From NCBI GenBank assembly GCA_025504975.1, contig JANUWI010000019.1:868001-932000 (forward strand): a DNA stretch of 64,000 nucleotides, written 5' to 3'. Numbering within the stretch: the first letter of the stretch is position 1; each line of letters starts with the position of its first letter. The notes beneath the pieces were generated by a model. It worked only from the letters and a program-made list of their open reading frames with translations. It did not search any database and had not been told where the DNA came from. The DNA is from Plenodomus lindquistii. Taxonomy: Eukaryota; Ascomycota; Dothideomycetes; Pleosporales; Leptosphaeriaceae. The position numbers and the translations under genes were made by a program. Below are positions 44,140 through 56,336 of this stretch, in pieces.

Positions 44140-44958
44140 TGTGATTTAGGTTCTCTGGAAAAAAAGCGATTGATCGAGAACGCTGGTCGTGATTCTACAC
44201 GTTTGCGAGGAAGAGTATGATATTTATGCTAGAGCCGCAACGCTCGATGGTGGAGTGGCGTTAGAGTAGAGCTTGTGCATCGTCCTGTGACCCGGTTTGC
44301 TTAAAGTGCGAGAAAAGCTTAATTTTTCTAGCGTGCCGTAGATGCAATCACCTCGTAGGTGGATATTTTGCTCGTGTAATAAAGACTATTAATGTGACAT
44401 GGTGTCTCGTTTACAGTAAATTGTTCGGAGTCGGAAGGAGAAGCCCGGATCCAGATTGGGCGCGTTGGCCATGCTGCGAAACCACGATTCACTTTGCACC
44501 CCGGCCTTAGGATGAAGATCTACAAACTTCATGTTTCAAAGGCAATGAATCCCCTGACGGAACGATGAAGCAGACAGAGCGTGACATGCGATAGAGCACA
44601 TGTGCCAATACTTTGTCGCTTCGAAAGATGTTAGACCGATTGAAGCAATGAACAATGCTCTTCCAGGCTGACTGAAAGATACCCAGAGCTTCATATGACC
44701 TCAGATGACAATAGTCTCGTCCGACGCAGAGTCGCAACGAACGTGAAAACCGGGGCGACCAGGTGGAGTGAGACGCACCTGGCGATCTGCTTCCCACCCC
44801 ACCTATTGAGCCTTGGATGTATGCTCGATTGCGGACCGCGTGAGATGGATCAACAACAAAGGGACAGTACCAGAAGCCCAAGGTATATATTACCGTCATG
44901 GCGACCGCTGTCACCCGACCCCCCAGTTGAAGAAACCGAACGCAGTCGACCAAGATAG
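44140..44958. other. Intergenic, no gene seen
   Basis: About 820 bp upstream of the LPMO and downstream of the coiled-coil gene. Short frames only; LPMO promoter expected at its left end. Confidence 0.45.
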
Positions 44959-46288
44959 TCAGGCTCTCGAACTCTTGAACACGATAGGGCTCTTCGGCGG
45001 TGTCTCCAAGGAGCTCACTCTTCTTCTTGGTGTACTCATCGGCGTGGTAGGGTCATCATACTCATACCACACGCCCTTGATGCGCCGATTGAGTTTCCTT
45101 GGCCCAGGACTTATGCGCCTCGCGAGTGCAGTGGAGGGCGCAGCTGAATTGGCGGACTGCACACTGGCCGTATCCGAGATCGCGGCTACGTTCATCTGAG
45201 CGACCGAATTACTGACATGTTCGACACTGCGCATCATGCCTTCGCATGTCTGAAAGAGCTGCAGCTGGTTGCTGGACAGTGTTTGCAGCTGAGCGACCGT
45301 GGCCTTGAGGATCTCTCTCGTCTCGTCTTGGGCTTTGCGTGTCTGATCCTGCGACGTCTTGGTCTGTTGCTGTGACTTCCTCGTCTGCTCGTGGGACTGA
45401 AAAGAGTTGTTGGCGAGGGCGATGTAGTGCGAGGCATTCTGATCGACGAGAGCCTGAAGCTTCAGCTGCGCATCGCCGATGGCCTTGATCTGCGAGCTGT
45501 TGGATTCGTTGATCTCTTGCATGTGCTGTAGGCCTGCTGACTGTGCTACAGACAGAGCCTGTATCTGTTCCACATTCGTCTCTACTATGCCTGCCAGTCG
45601 ATCGAGTTTCTCGGTAAGGCTGTCGAGAGCCGCCGTTGTGATCTTCGGTTGTTCCGTGTGCTGTGGAGGCGCGGCCGCGGGAGCAGTCGTCGTCTGTATA
45701 GGGATAATGGTTGGCGGACACGCAGTGCTGTCTTGGGCAGCGTAGAACCATCGATTGTAGAGTTCGTGAAAGCGGGAGTCGTCTCGAATGGCTTCGAGAT
45801 GGTCGCTACGGATGACGAAGAATTGCGGACTTGGTCGTGCGGTGTCTGGGTATTCGCGGCGTATAAGGGTCCACCATCGTGAGCAGACGGCCGCCGAGGC
45901 GAAAGTGAGGATGTATGGAGGCGAGGTAGGGTAGTCGCTCTGTCGTAATACATTAGCGTATGAAGCCTAGTTGCGCAAATCGAACTTTGTATACCCTCAG
46001 CGCATATGCGTAGAACAAATCCCCGCCCTCTTGGTGATCATCCGAACTTGCTAAGGTTGGTCCCTCGCGACTCCTGGGCTTGACCGGCGAGGCAGGCGGC
46101 GGCATACTACGTGGGCCGTCGTTGTTCATGATCAGTCCAGCGGCCAAGGAGATGCTAGGCTTCTTGCGTAGGTGCACATTTTTGCGCTCTGGAGACGTCT
46201 GTCGCCTGCTGTGGATGCGCTTCTCAAACATCGATGCGGATGTATCAAGCAGCGCTGCAAAGTCGGGCATGCTCTGGGGTCGCGACAT
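44959..46288 (-). CDS. Coiled-coil protein, unknown function
   Basis: Exons 46288-45995 and 45939-44959, joined at phase 0 (GTATAC/ACAG), 424 residues. N-terminus MSRPQSMPDFAALLDTSASM with basic low-complexity sequence. Exon 2 opens SDYPTSPPYILTFASAAVC and RWWTLIRREYPDTARPSPQF, a compact folded-looking segment. A long Gln/Ser/Lys helix (KSQQQTKTSQDQTRKAQDE) with heptad character then runs through the middle, and the end is Pro/Ser-rich (STPRRRVSSLETPPKSP). I do not recognise a named family. It could be a scaffold or cytoskeleton-linked protein; this is guesswork. Confidence 0.75.
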
Positions 46289-47516
46289 GATTGCAATCTG
46301 GGGTTAGTACAAGCAGATATCCAAGTGGAAGAACGGGAAAAGAAAGGCAGATAGCTATCAAGACCGAGGCAATGGCAAAGACCAGAAGACAACACAACAA
46401 AAACACAACAGCAGCGGCCTCGCGCCTAGGCACAGGAGGGGCTGCGGGAAATATTCGCGACCCGCGCTGTGCCAATATCAACTGGTCACAACCCTAGTCA
46501 ATGACCTCACCCGTTTCATCAGCGACTGGGGTGCCGATACGCCATTGCTGCCACCATCACAATGAATGACAGCTCGAAGAGGTCTTCCCGTAATGTCTGC
46601 ACGAGATCGTGAGATGGCAGGTGCTGTTGTGCTGTCACTCGCCGTTACGCAGTGTCGCGTCGCACGTTGCTGGCGCGAACCAAGCGTTGCGCCTCCTTAC
46701 CACACGAAACGGTGGCCGTTGACTAGCGGCCTCAGGGGCAATCCATGGCCAAGACAGATTTTGAAGGATGTGTTTTCGCCGCATTCTAGCATCAGGGTCC
46801 GCCGAAGGTTGGAAAACTGTCGGCCAAACAGGTGATTAGGTTGTTAGTCGAAGAACGAGAGGAGGCATGGTTTGGCGGGGTCGTCTAAGATAAGGTTTGA
46901 CGTCAGGCACGTGCGTCCTCGTCGGCTTCGCGTTCATCCTCGTCTTCTATGAGTGCACGAATTCGTAAGTTCATTTTCATTTCGCTTTAAAGAGTCACTA
47001 TGATTGCCTTGTTCTTTCCTGCTCTCACAAAGCGATTATGTGAACATCCGATCCTGGAGAGATAAATGAAGGCACCTGCGCATCTACTACTTCAACTGAT
47101 CATGCATTACTCACATGGCAGGTCAACAGCTCAGCCAGGCCAAATTGTGTCGTAATAAAGCAAGAGTACCTATGATGACCATGATCGTGTGATGATGTCA
47201 GATTTGCAGTAAAATATGAAACAAAACAAGATGTGCCCGTTCGCCGCAGCAGTTGCCATGGCTGAAGATCGACCTAACAAATAGCAGAAATGAGATATAC
47301 AGCCAAATGTCGACCTGCGCCTTCAAATGAGTCCACCAGGTATCCCGGCAGATCGGATTTGGTGCTGTCGCGATGACTAGCAGAAACATCCAAACATGAT
47401 CGCCCTTCCAATCAAGCGCTCTTGAGTAGATAGCTCGGTGCGCAACAATGTGAGCTCAACATGAAAGGCGCGACAAAACCAGGGTTCGTGAAGAGCGGTA
47501 ATCTTCAGGTTCCAAC
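46289..47516. other. Intergenic, no gene seen
   Basis: About 1.2 kb between two minus-strand genes. Only short frames; nothing repeated recognised. Confidence 0.45.
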
Positions 47517-48875
47517 TTACTGCTCGACTCCAACCCTAATGTCGAAATATTCCATACTAAGGAACCCACGTTCCGCAAGCCAGGTAGGGGGAACGTTGGA
47601 CTCGAATGCAGTCATCCACGGCTCTGCCGTAGCCTTCTTGAAGACGACATGGAGGTAGGCACCGTTACCAGCGAGAGGGTGGTGACCAAGCTGAGACAAC
47701 GCGCCGGCGAAGGGAGTGGCAGGACGCGCAGGATGTCGGTGAACAAACACAGCCGCCAGAGCACGAGTACGAAGAATAGTACGCCATTTGGGATTCATGA
47801 TGGAGCATGAGCGGTTGGCTAGCACGCGGCGACCGAAGAGACGGTAACTAGAAGTTCTGGTTAGTATGGCGATGGATGTCGCTTGACAGACAAACTCACA
47901 GATCCTTGGCCTCTCCGTCATGTTCCGGAACGTAGGCCGCGTTCATGTAGCGTCCAAAGCCAGCTTCGATCTTGTATGAATTAGCCCAGAGATCCAACAA
48001 CGGAAACACGTCGACACCGCTGACACTACGCTCGATCGCATTAGTCTTGTCGCCAACAGCGATGGTGAAATTGCCCGTGTAGTCGAGGTCCTTCTCGCGC
48101 ACGCCAGGGGCTTCGATCGCACCCAGTTCCTTCGCTGCATCTGCGTAAAACGTGTGCAGGTACTTGATGATCTCGGTCAAGTCCATTCCGATTTCTTGAC
48201 GGCGGAGGTAGATGGGGCGGTACTCGTAGCGAATTGCCCTGCAGACCTGGGTCAGACCGAAGAATGGGCGGTTGCTGTCTCGAGCCAGCCCGCCGCTATT
48301 GTTGGGTCGAAAACCGCGGCTTGACTTGGTGAGCTCCAGCTTCTTGTCCTGTTCGTGACCTTCGATCTCAGACGCGAGAGGCCTTGAGCGATCCTGACGA
48401 GTGCGGGGGCGAAGGGAGGCCAGCCGCGGACGGTGGACGAGGAGAGCTTGCTTTGGGGAGCCGTAAGTGTGGGCATAGATCATGTTGCGAATTTCTGCAT
48501 ATAGTCAGCAACCATGTCACATCGCATCGCATGCGCCGAACAATACGTACCGCCAGGGAGCTTCAAGAAGGGAAAAGCGGTCTGTTGGACGCGTTGAGGC
48601 TTTTGGACACCAGCCCCAGTGTTCGCTCGCAGCCTACGCACAGCGTGATCCTGACGCCCATGTGAAGTGCCAAAGTTGGCGGCTCCTGGCGATGGTGGTA
48701 CCTGCGCCTGCTCAGCGCCAGCAATAATGGCACAAAGCTCGGAGACCTCCAGCGGGGTCGGGGTCTCAGCTCGTATCTGGCGACTGAGCTCGATGTCGCT
48801 GTCCTTGAGAGCGGGGGTGAGCTCTGGTGATGGCCTGTAGAAGTCAGCGTCATACCCCTGAACAGTAGTCCAGCG
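47517..48875 (-). CDS. ELR-10: long, N-terminally extended ELR-family protein, first exon not found
   Basis: Resolved exons are 48875-48551, 48494-47900 and 47847-47517 (introns GTACGT/GCAG and GTGAGT/CTAG), 416 codons. The conserved phase-1 intron again lies between FLKLPG and the signature, here EIRNMIYAHTYG. Second block: FFGLTQVCRAIRYEYRPIYL. The roughly 108 residues before the signature (RWTTVQGYDADFYRPSPEL, then EVSELCAIIAGAEQ) are extra compared with other copies and contain no Met, so an upstream exon must exist. The acceptor before 48875 is good (TTACAG). In the upstream frame a TAG stands just before a consensus GTAAGT donor at about 48919, so either I missed the exon or it is broken. 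Confidence 0.7.
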
Positions 48876-49774
48876 CTGTAAGCAAACGTATCAATCGCCT
48901 CGAGTATTGCCAGAATGGTTTCAAACTTACAACATCCTATAGGCGTAACTTGGAAGGGTGATCGATCGATTGCGGGCGTGTGGTGGAGGAGGGTTGGGGC
49001 CGTTGGCCGTGAGGAAAGATATGTGCCAGAGATGGCCAACTTGCAGTGACTCCCGCAAGCCTCCGCTGCGATCTGCACCAAGAGCGAGACCAGGTACCCA
49101 TTGATATCGCACTTTTGTTGCCTTCACGATCACTCACCCCTTCACCTCGTCCTCATATCATTCTTGGCGTGTAGTACGAGGAGGCTGAGCGTTTGCGGGG
49201 AGATTCTCCGCCATCAGGTAGCCATGTACTGGCTGTACATGTTTGGATGCGAGTAGGTGACCCCCAATGTCTCTGCAGCATAGTGTACGAAGTCGTGCAG
49301 TATCGTGCGCCGGGCTTCATACCGGCACTAGAGTAGGAGCTTGTCCATGTGAGAATGAAGTGATGAGTTGTACAGCGCGAGTTGAGGTAAAGGTCGTTGC
49401 GAGTGAGAGAGATGAGCGAGGATAGGTAAAGGTGAATACGAATGTTGTGAGGCTGTTGCACGTGTAGGTGTGTTGAAAGCCCTGGTATGACCGCTTACCC
49501 AATGTTTTCTTGATCTCGTGATTTAGCCCATGGCGATGCCGGTTGCTCGATGTGATTGTAATATGAGATTTCCACGGGCCCTTGAAGTTGTTGCGACTTA
49601 TTTGGATCGTTCTCGGTCTTGGGTTAACAGGGCAAAAATGGAGCGGATCATGGGTGTGGTAGAGTAGGTGTGGTTCGTGCGGTGGAGGATGTGGATGACG
49701 TCATGCCGACAGAACGCTGCTGGGTGTGCTGCTGGTGCTACCTCATCATAAAGAGCACCCGCCATCACATCCTT
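48876..49774. other. Intergenic, probably holds the ELR-10 first exon
   Basis: About 900 bp. A minus-strand open frame (49137-48937) ends two codons before a GTAAGT donor that would fit the ELR-10 acceptor in phase; a TAG interrupts it. Nothing else recognised. Confidence 0.35.
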
Positions 49775-52087
49775 TCATCGAATGGTCACGTCCTGCCTTC
49801 CCTTCTCATTCATGAGGTACTCATCGATGCAGACTCCAACAATCTTGTACTTGTCAATCTTGTGGCTGCGCGAAATGAGCAGGTTGCCTGATCCGCCCGT
49901 CTCCACGTAGCCATAGTCCCGCATCTGATCCAGTATGCCGTGCGCGAACTCTTCCTTGACCAAGACTCTTCCTGCTGGCCATGGCCGAGTGGGTACTATC
50001 GCTCTGCCTTTCTTAGTATTCCTGCAACTCGATGAAATAATGGTATGGGCGTTGACATCGCCGCCAAAAGCGACGAGGTTGAACGTCTTTCCAATATCAC
50101 CAATCTGCACCAGGCCAAGGCCATCGCTGACGGTAATGCGGTCATCCGGCGCTTCATCCGCAGTTTTTTGGCCCAACGAGCTGCCCTCAACCGCGGTGAT
50201 GGCTTCGAAGATTAGCGCAAACGGAGCAGTGATGGTGCAGCCGCAATTGACGCGAACTTCGCAGGACAAGTTCGCCGTGGTCTGATTCCAAAGTCGTGAA
50301 TCACAAGTGGCGATGGCGCTCAACCGATAGTTCATCGACATATTATGAGTCCTCAAATATGACAGAGATGGATTCTCCCAAAACGTACCGCTTACACAGC
50401 GATCTTCCCAGGCTGGAGGCTTCGCAGTAGGGTCGCTAGGCTTCCAGTATGGACGCAAGCTTTTCAGCAACCTGCGTCTATACTCAATCATGTCACCACC
50501 CGGATCAATGAGACTTCCAAGAAGTGTAGCGCATTGCACGAGGGTCTTACCGGTCTCATCGCGAAGGACCTCTTGGGTTTGGTCGTGTGTTGGTATCGCC
50601 TCGCTTCCGAACATCTTGAACATCTTCGTCTTTACTTGTTTGCCGCAGTTACATCCCTTCATCTTGAAATTGAACCCAGAGTTCCCATCATTCTGCATAA
50701 GTCGAATAGTCATGTACTTGCGCGGAGTTCCTTTGACACCCACTATCGCCGGTGTCTTCGCTCGGCCTTTGGGCTTGAGTCTGCCGAGTTGCACTACGCC
50801 CGCAAAGCAGTCGGTGGTCAATTCGCCGCTGTACCCTTCGACGACCGGTATCCAATCCCATTCGCCTCGTTCTGTGCTGCTTACCGCCAGCTTGGTCCAC
50901 GCCAGGTACGTTTTGGTAGACAATTGCTTGAAGAAGTTGAACGATGTCTTTTCGATGTCTTCGTCCGACATGTCTCTCTCGACCTCCTCGGGTGTAAATA
51001 AGCCACTGAATATCCCAAGCAAGCCTCTAAAGACGTCCGCTCTGTTACTTGCTTTACAACGCCGCGGGGTGAGTGAGATGGCGGAGAAGATGTTGCTAAT
51101 GCCCTTGTGGTTCTCGAGCCACCAATAGGGACCACCGTTGATAATGTCCACCCGCGCAGCGCCAATGCCCTTGACCTGTAGTTGCAAATCGTCTAGAGTC
51201 AACTCATCCTCGATAATTCGACCCAAGATCGCGTTTACCGACTCTGTATTCAACACCCTTGAACTCTTGATCCACGCAAAAAGCTTGTGCGCCTTGTCCC
51301 TCGCATCAGTTGCAAGATCCATCCAGGTGGTGAGCTCTCCAATGCGGGAAACATGGTGGCCATCAACCGCCCACATGAGGACGTTCTTCCCGAGAATCAT
51401 TTCTTGGAAAGTCCAGACTCTTTTGAAATACTCGTTGCGGAAAAGTGCCTGCACATGACTGATGCAGGTCGAATAGCAATTCAACACGCCCATATCGATG
51501 GCGGCAGACCGAACCGTCGACTGTTGAACAGGAAACCTCCAGCGGGCTGTTGACCATTCGTGCAAGCGATTGACTGCGTTGGCTGATAGGCTGGGCGCTT
51601 CCGCAGCCATTGCAGCCCCACCCATGTGCGACAGAATATGGTCGAGAAACTTCAAGTTGTCCACAATAGCCTGTGGCTCCCATACCTCTGGCATCTCGAC
51701 GAGTATATGGCACGCTTGCGCCGTCTTGTAGTATTGGAACATCTTTGCAATTTCTCGCGACTTCTCTGCCCCATCGCCTTGATTGATGCATATGCTGTCA
51801 ACCCATAGGTGTTGCACGCGAGACTCGATCATGAATCTCTTGATGTCTCCTAGCTTTCGTTTCGAGATCTCCACCGGCCAATCGACGCCTGGGATTCCGC
51901 AATCGTACGCCACCTTTTCCTGTTCACCCCATGTGTAAGAGAGGATGTCGTATTGTTCGACATGCTCCTGTCGTGGATTAATGACAGCGAAACTGCCGTT
52001 GATGTGACGCAAAAGTCGCAAAGGTAGGAATTCGGTCATCTCGTTATTGTTCGATGAGATAATGATTTTGCTGGCCTGTATGCGCAT
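49775..52087 (-). CDS. HET-domain (heterokaryon incompatibility-type) protein
   Basis: 770 residues from ATG 52087, or 754 from ATG 52039 (MTEFLPLRLL), which is closer to usual HET starts. The three HET blocks (PF06985) are clear: YDILSYTWGEQE, HLWVDSICINQGDGAEKSRE (block 2) and FKRVWTFQEMILGKN (block 3). The rest lacks NACHT, WD40 or ankyrin repeats; it has a Cys-containing stretch (KMKGCNCGKQVKTKMF) and a long C-terminal region common in such proteins. HET domains trigger programmed cell death in non-self recognition; a role for this gene is inferred only. Intronless. Confidence 0.9.
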   Translation of the reverse strand: MRIQASKIIISSNNNEMTEFLPLRLLRHINGSFAVINPRQEHVEQYDILSYTWGEQEKVAYDCGIPGVDWPVEISKRKLGDIKRFMIESRVQHLWVDSICINQGDGAEKSREIAKMFQYYKTAQACHILVEMPEVWEPQAIVDNLKFLDHILSHMGGAAMAAEAPSLSANAVNRLHEWSTARWRFPVQQSTVRSAAIDMGVLNCYSTCISHVQALFRNEYFKRVWTFQEMILGKNVLMWAVDGHHVSRIGELTTWMDLATDARDKAHKLFAWIKSSRVLNTESVNAILGRIIEDELTLDDLQLQVKGIGAARVDIINGGPYWWLENHKGISNIFSAISLTPRRCKASNRADVFRGLLGIFSGLFTPEEVERDMSDEDIEKTSFNFFKQLSTKTYLAWTKLAVSSTERGEWDWIPVVEGYSGELTTDCFAGVVQLGRLKPKGRAKTPAIVGVKGTPRKYMTIRLMQNDGNSGFNFKMKGCNCGKQVKTKMFKMFGSEAIPTHDQTQEVLRDETGKTLVQCATLLGSLIDPGGDMIEYRRRLLKSLRPYWKPSDPTAKPPAWEDRCVSGTFWENPSLSYLRTHNMSMNYRLSAIATCDSRLWNQTTANLSCEVRVNCGCTITAPFALIFEAITAVEGSSLGQKTADEAPDDRITVSDGLGLVQIGDIGKTFNLVAFGGDVNAHTIISSSCRNTKKGRAIVPTRPWPAGRVLVKEEFAHGILDQMRDYGYVETGGSGNLLISRSHKIDKYKIVGVCIDEYLMNEKGRQDVTIR

Positions 52088-53887
52088 GGTAAATCGTGAA
52101 GTCGAAATCGCGCACACGGCGCATTATCACTTCCCCCATGGCGTACAGATCCATGGCTGCCTTCTCAGCTCCAAAACCCAAAATGCAGGCAGAGCGGGTA
52201 TGAAGTCTTGGACAGCGCTTCCCGGCGCAATGGTGATTCGTGCGGCGCAGCCCGTGCGGGAAGAGAATGCTCAATCCGGAAGATGGGGGCCAAAAACGAT
52301 GCTCTTGGTATCATGGGTAAGCGAACATGGGAAGACGAGCACGTCGATCGACGACCCCTTTTACAATACGAAGGTTCAAGTGCTGTTATCTCAGGCGCCG
52401 AGGCTGCGACTCCATGCACCTGGACCAATGGTTCTACGATTTCACATCGCCGACTTGAACACGACTGACAGCCCCCAGCGCTCGCATATCACTACATTTT
52501 ATGCAGTCACACAAGATGAGTGACATGGCTTTTGGTTTGAATTAGTTAGATGATTCTCGAGACGAGCAAGGCATAATTTGGGTAGGTGGTAGGCGCCGTG
52601 ACCGGCAACAAGAAGCAACGAGAGCTGGATAACGAAGTGACCTAGGACCGCGACTACCCACGCAAGTACTGATCAATGCAATTCTGACGGTGAGAGTATC
52701 CTGAGTATCTGCAAGATCAAAAATGGCCTTCTCACAGATTGCAGAGTCCTCCAATGTGATCTTTGCGCACGAAACTAGATCGATTGTGAGAGCGAAGTTC
52801 GTGCAATTCCGGAGGCTGCGATCAGCCTACACTTTAACAATGTAGCTTGTGGTCGCTCCGGAGAAAGCCGCAACAGTCTCTTGAGTAAGTGCAATGGAAG
52901 GTATACCCACAGCGTCTGAATCATGGCGCTGAAGAGTTTACTAATGAGAGATTGAACATTTGGTGGCCCTGGGCCAAAGGCTTCCATTTGTCACCAATCA
53001 AAACACCCGTTGACTAGACCAGTACCTATGAAAAGACTGAACTACTTTCAAACAGCTCTTGATAATCTCGATTGTAGTACTGTTATCAGAATTGATCGGT
53101 GCACTTGTCACGGCATCAAAAGACGCCGCAGCTGGGGTCGGGGGTTGGTCTCGATCGAGGGAGACGTAGATGAGTCTCCGGAGCTTGCCATGGACGATGC
53201 GGTCGACGAAGCAGTGGACGAGACACTTGGATCTGGTGGAGAATCTCGGTCGAGGCATCACCTCGTCCGCTCTAGCACAGAAGCAACCTTCATCACTTGA
53301 CCGCACGTTAGGCTTGATCTGGATTGTGTATATTTCAACGCCTACTTCTCCCTAAACAACGTCAAGAAAGGCACGAGCGGCTTCAGTTCTACTGGCAACT
53401 TAGGGTATTCCAACGAGCACTCAATCCAGTCACTGACCGACGGGAGAAGATAATAACCTGTGAGTCACAGCTTTGCATTCCTCAAGAACAAAGCGCAGGA
53501 ACTAGTCGCTCTCATCCACTCAGGGCCGGACACTGCATTCGATACGTTTGGTCGGCGACTTCGATATCGACGGAAATCAGAATCAGCTCACAGACAGGTA
53601 TGGACCGCAGCAGGTACTCGAAACATATCGAATAGAGGAAGAGAACAAGAACAACAGAAGCTATTGGGCTAGTGTAATGAAACTGAATTCAGAAGCTCTA
53701 TCTATTCTATATCTACGTAAAAAAAGCACAACTCCATTCCAACATGCCCTGTAAATCATGCCTGACCCCCAGTTTGCGATACTTTTTCTTAACAGTTGGC
53801 CCATGTCAGCCAGTCTATATGTGCCCGATCCTGACCAACCCCAAGAATATATTCAGTACGAGCGAACATGCGTCCTCTGCATCCTCC
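52088..53887. other. Intergenic with decayed coding-like fragments
   Basis: About 1.8 kb. A small minus ORF (52987-52775) begins MEAFGPGPPNVQSLISKLFS and has a possible GTGGGT donor inside. On the plus strand 53335-53440 reads FNAYFSLNNVKKGTSGF and 53545-53740 reads VGDFDIDGNQNQLTDRYGPQ, protein-like but in separate frames and not joinable with confidence. I suspect an old gene remnant. Confidence 0.3.
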
Positions 53888-55677
53888 TCACGCCATCCTC
53901 TTCCCACCCTCTCGCTCTAGCACGGTTTCTATCCCCGCAAATCTTGGCTTCATTCTTACCACAAATGGCACTGGACTTCTCCCACTCTTGCCGTCATACT
54001 CATTAAGATCAATCGGGTGTCCCTTGATCTCCTCCATACTGAACGCCCATAGCAAACGCGAGATCACAAGCCATATTTCGCGCTCTGCTACGAGCATGCC
54101 AGGGCAGATGCGTCTTCCTGCGCCAAACATCCAGTGATCCCGCGCATTTGGATCCGCAAGGTTGGCAGAAAACGAGGAAAGGTGGTGGTCGTTGATGTAA
54201 CGGTCCGGCTGTGGATGGGCTGTCAGTGCTACTGTGCATAATTGATGATCTTGTGGGGGTGGGGCAGGTAACAGAACATGCAATGTTATTGGACTCATAC
54301 GTACATTGAAGTTCATTGGCTCCTCCCAACGACTAGGATCATGATGCATGCTCCACGTGTTCAGCACCACCACCGTGCCTTTTGGAATGAGCTTGCCCTG
54401 GTACTCGAAGTCCTCAGATGAGACGTGAGGGGTTCCCAGCCAAAATGGGTTATGGCAACGCTCAACCTCTTTGATGATAGCATGACAGTATGGCAGGTTC
54501 GCCTCGTCCTCGACGGTTGGCAGACGATCACGCCCGACCACATTATCAAGTTCCATCTGCGCTTTGCGCTGAATCTCGGGGTAGGCTGGGATGAGCGCTG
54601 TGAACCATTGCATAATAGATGCTGTCGTCTCTACACCACCGATCATGAACGCGGAAGCGAGAATCGACATATCCAGATGATCCAAATCTTCCTCGTCGCG
54701 TATCGAAAGCATTGTCTTCGCTAGACAATCGTCAACCTCGATTCCGGCTTTCATATTCGCATTGATAGCTTCAATAAAGCCACCATATGTATCGACTAGG
54801 CCTTTGTGCAACTTCTTGCCCCGGGTCTTCATTGTCCATGGCAACAGTCTCTGAACAATAGGGGGCATGAAATCGACCAAGTTCGACATTGGACCCGTCG
54901 TGTTCATGAATTCACGCGAAAGATCAAGAGCCTGTTTGACGAGCGGATGATGAATACTGTCGGTTCGCATACCGAAGGTGATCGTGGTCATGTTGTTGAG
55001 GGAGCATCGACCGGCATATGTCTGTGGGTTGATAGGCATAATCCCTCTGTTGGAATCTTTGTAGAGCGCCTTGATCATATCTGTGGCCTCAAAATCAAGA
55101 ACGTTTGTGTACTGGTCAACGGCCTTCTGGCTGAGCCAAGTAGCTGCGATGCGGCGGTGCTTTCTCCTGGATCGATGCCTTAGCTGCCAACATCTTCTCA
55201 ATGTCGAAAGGTGTGGGATACATACCAGCGATCATTGTATGGTGTAGCAGTGATTCCCCGTCCGGCAAAAATCGTCTGACTTTTCACAAACATCTCCTTC
55301 CGGTCAGAGAAAACACTCCCATTTGTCACCATTAGGTCTTTGGCAACCACCGGGTCTGACACTATGACAAAGAGCTGATTTCCCAACTTGATAGAGTATA
55401 GAGATCCGTACTTGAGGGCCCAGCGGCCCAAAGTACGTTCTGGGTATGCGGTAAGCATGGGAAAGGAGCCAATAAAGGGGAGACCCCAAGGACCAGAAGG
55501 TATACGTGATTGAGCTTTGGCGGAGAGGCTTCGGCCTGTGTTGATGAGGAAGAGTAATGTGACGACGATCAGAGCATACTGATGGTATGAAAATCCATCA
55601 TCGTAGTTGACATTGGTGACAGGGATCCAGGCGGCATCTTCCGTCAGTGTTGTGAAATTCTGTTCTTGTGAGAACAT
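53888..55677 (-). CDS. Cytochrome P450 monooxygenase
   Basis: Exons 55677-55226, 55166-54305 and 54208-53888 give 544 residues. Intron 1 (GTATGT/CCAG) restores NDRWRKHRRIAATWL; intron 2 (GTACGT/ACAG) is 96 bp and stop-free, so a retained form would add 32 residues, but splicing restores MNFNPDRYIND, the PERF-type motif. Other P450 landmarks: N-terminal membrane anchor (ALIVVTLLFLINTG), helix I FMIGGVETTASIMQWF, ExxR as KEVERC, and heme loop FGAGRRICPG. ER-bound; oxidises an unknown substrate, possibly a fungal metabolite or xenobiotic. Family number cannot be set from sequence alone. Confidence 0.92.
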
Positions 55678-56336
55678 AATGGAGGTGATAAAATAGAGTC
55701 AAGGATCGAAAGCTCCAGAAGATGGCTGTCCTACTTGTGCAAGTATCATTGGGTTTATACCAGAAGCCTGAGCTTATATAGTCCTTTGAACAAGGACAGA
55801 CTAGGGAAATGTAACGAACGGCTTATGATCGTAATGGTTTACCTCCCTTCTCTGAAACTGGTTCTGAGTCGCTTGCTGCTTTGGCCAACGCCGTCCACGC
55901 CGCAGAGCCTACTTGCTGCGTACGCGCTCGGTGCTTTAGAGAGTACCTAGGGGTGATATCACCTTAGCCAAGCTGTCGGCCACATGCCGGGCCGCGGCCG
56001 GGCGCGCAACGCGACGCTACTTAGAATAGGAAGTTACAAACCGGCCTCTAGCAGCTACAGCGTGGCGTCTGGTGGCCTGCTTGACGCTTGGTGACAACCT
56101 ACCTACGGCCCTAACAGGCCTGGGTAAAAATATACCTGCTTAGCTGTCTACTAGACTAGAGTAAAAGAATACTTAGACCTACCCCCAGAAAACAACGTTG
56201 GATAGACAAGTCAGTCATTAATTGGAGTTTGTCGCGATGTGACACGTTCGGCTCGATGCTCGTGACATGTCATTGATAATCCATCTGCATGTACCATCCA
56301 GAAATGACAGGATGGTTTTTGGTTAACCTGTCTTGA

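Noticed and set aside
48563..49081. Minus-strand frame of 172 codons over ELR-10 exon 1
   Set aside because: Conflicts with the ELR-10 frame that continues through conserved splice sites into the signature.
49935..51128. Plus-strand frames inside the HET gene
   Set aside because: Antisense shadows of a long, motif-confirmed gene.
52047..52523. Plus-strand frame of 158 codons at the 5' end of the HET gene
   Set aside because: Overlaps the HET start antisense, lacks motifs, and its composition is not protein-like.
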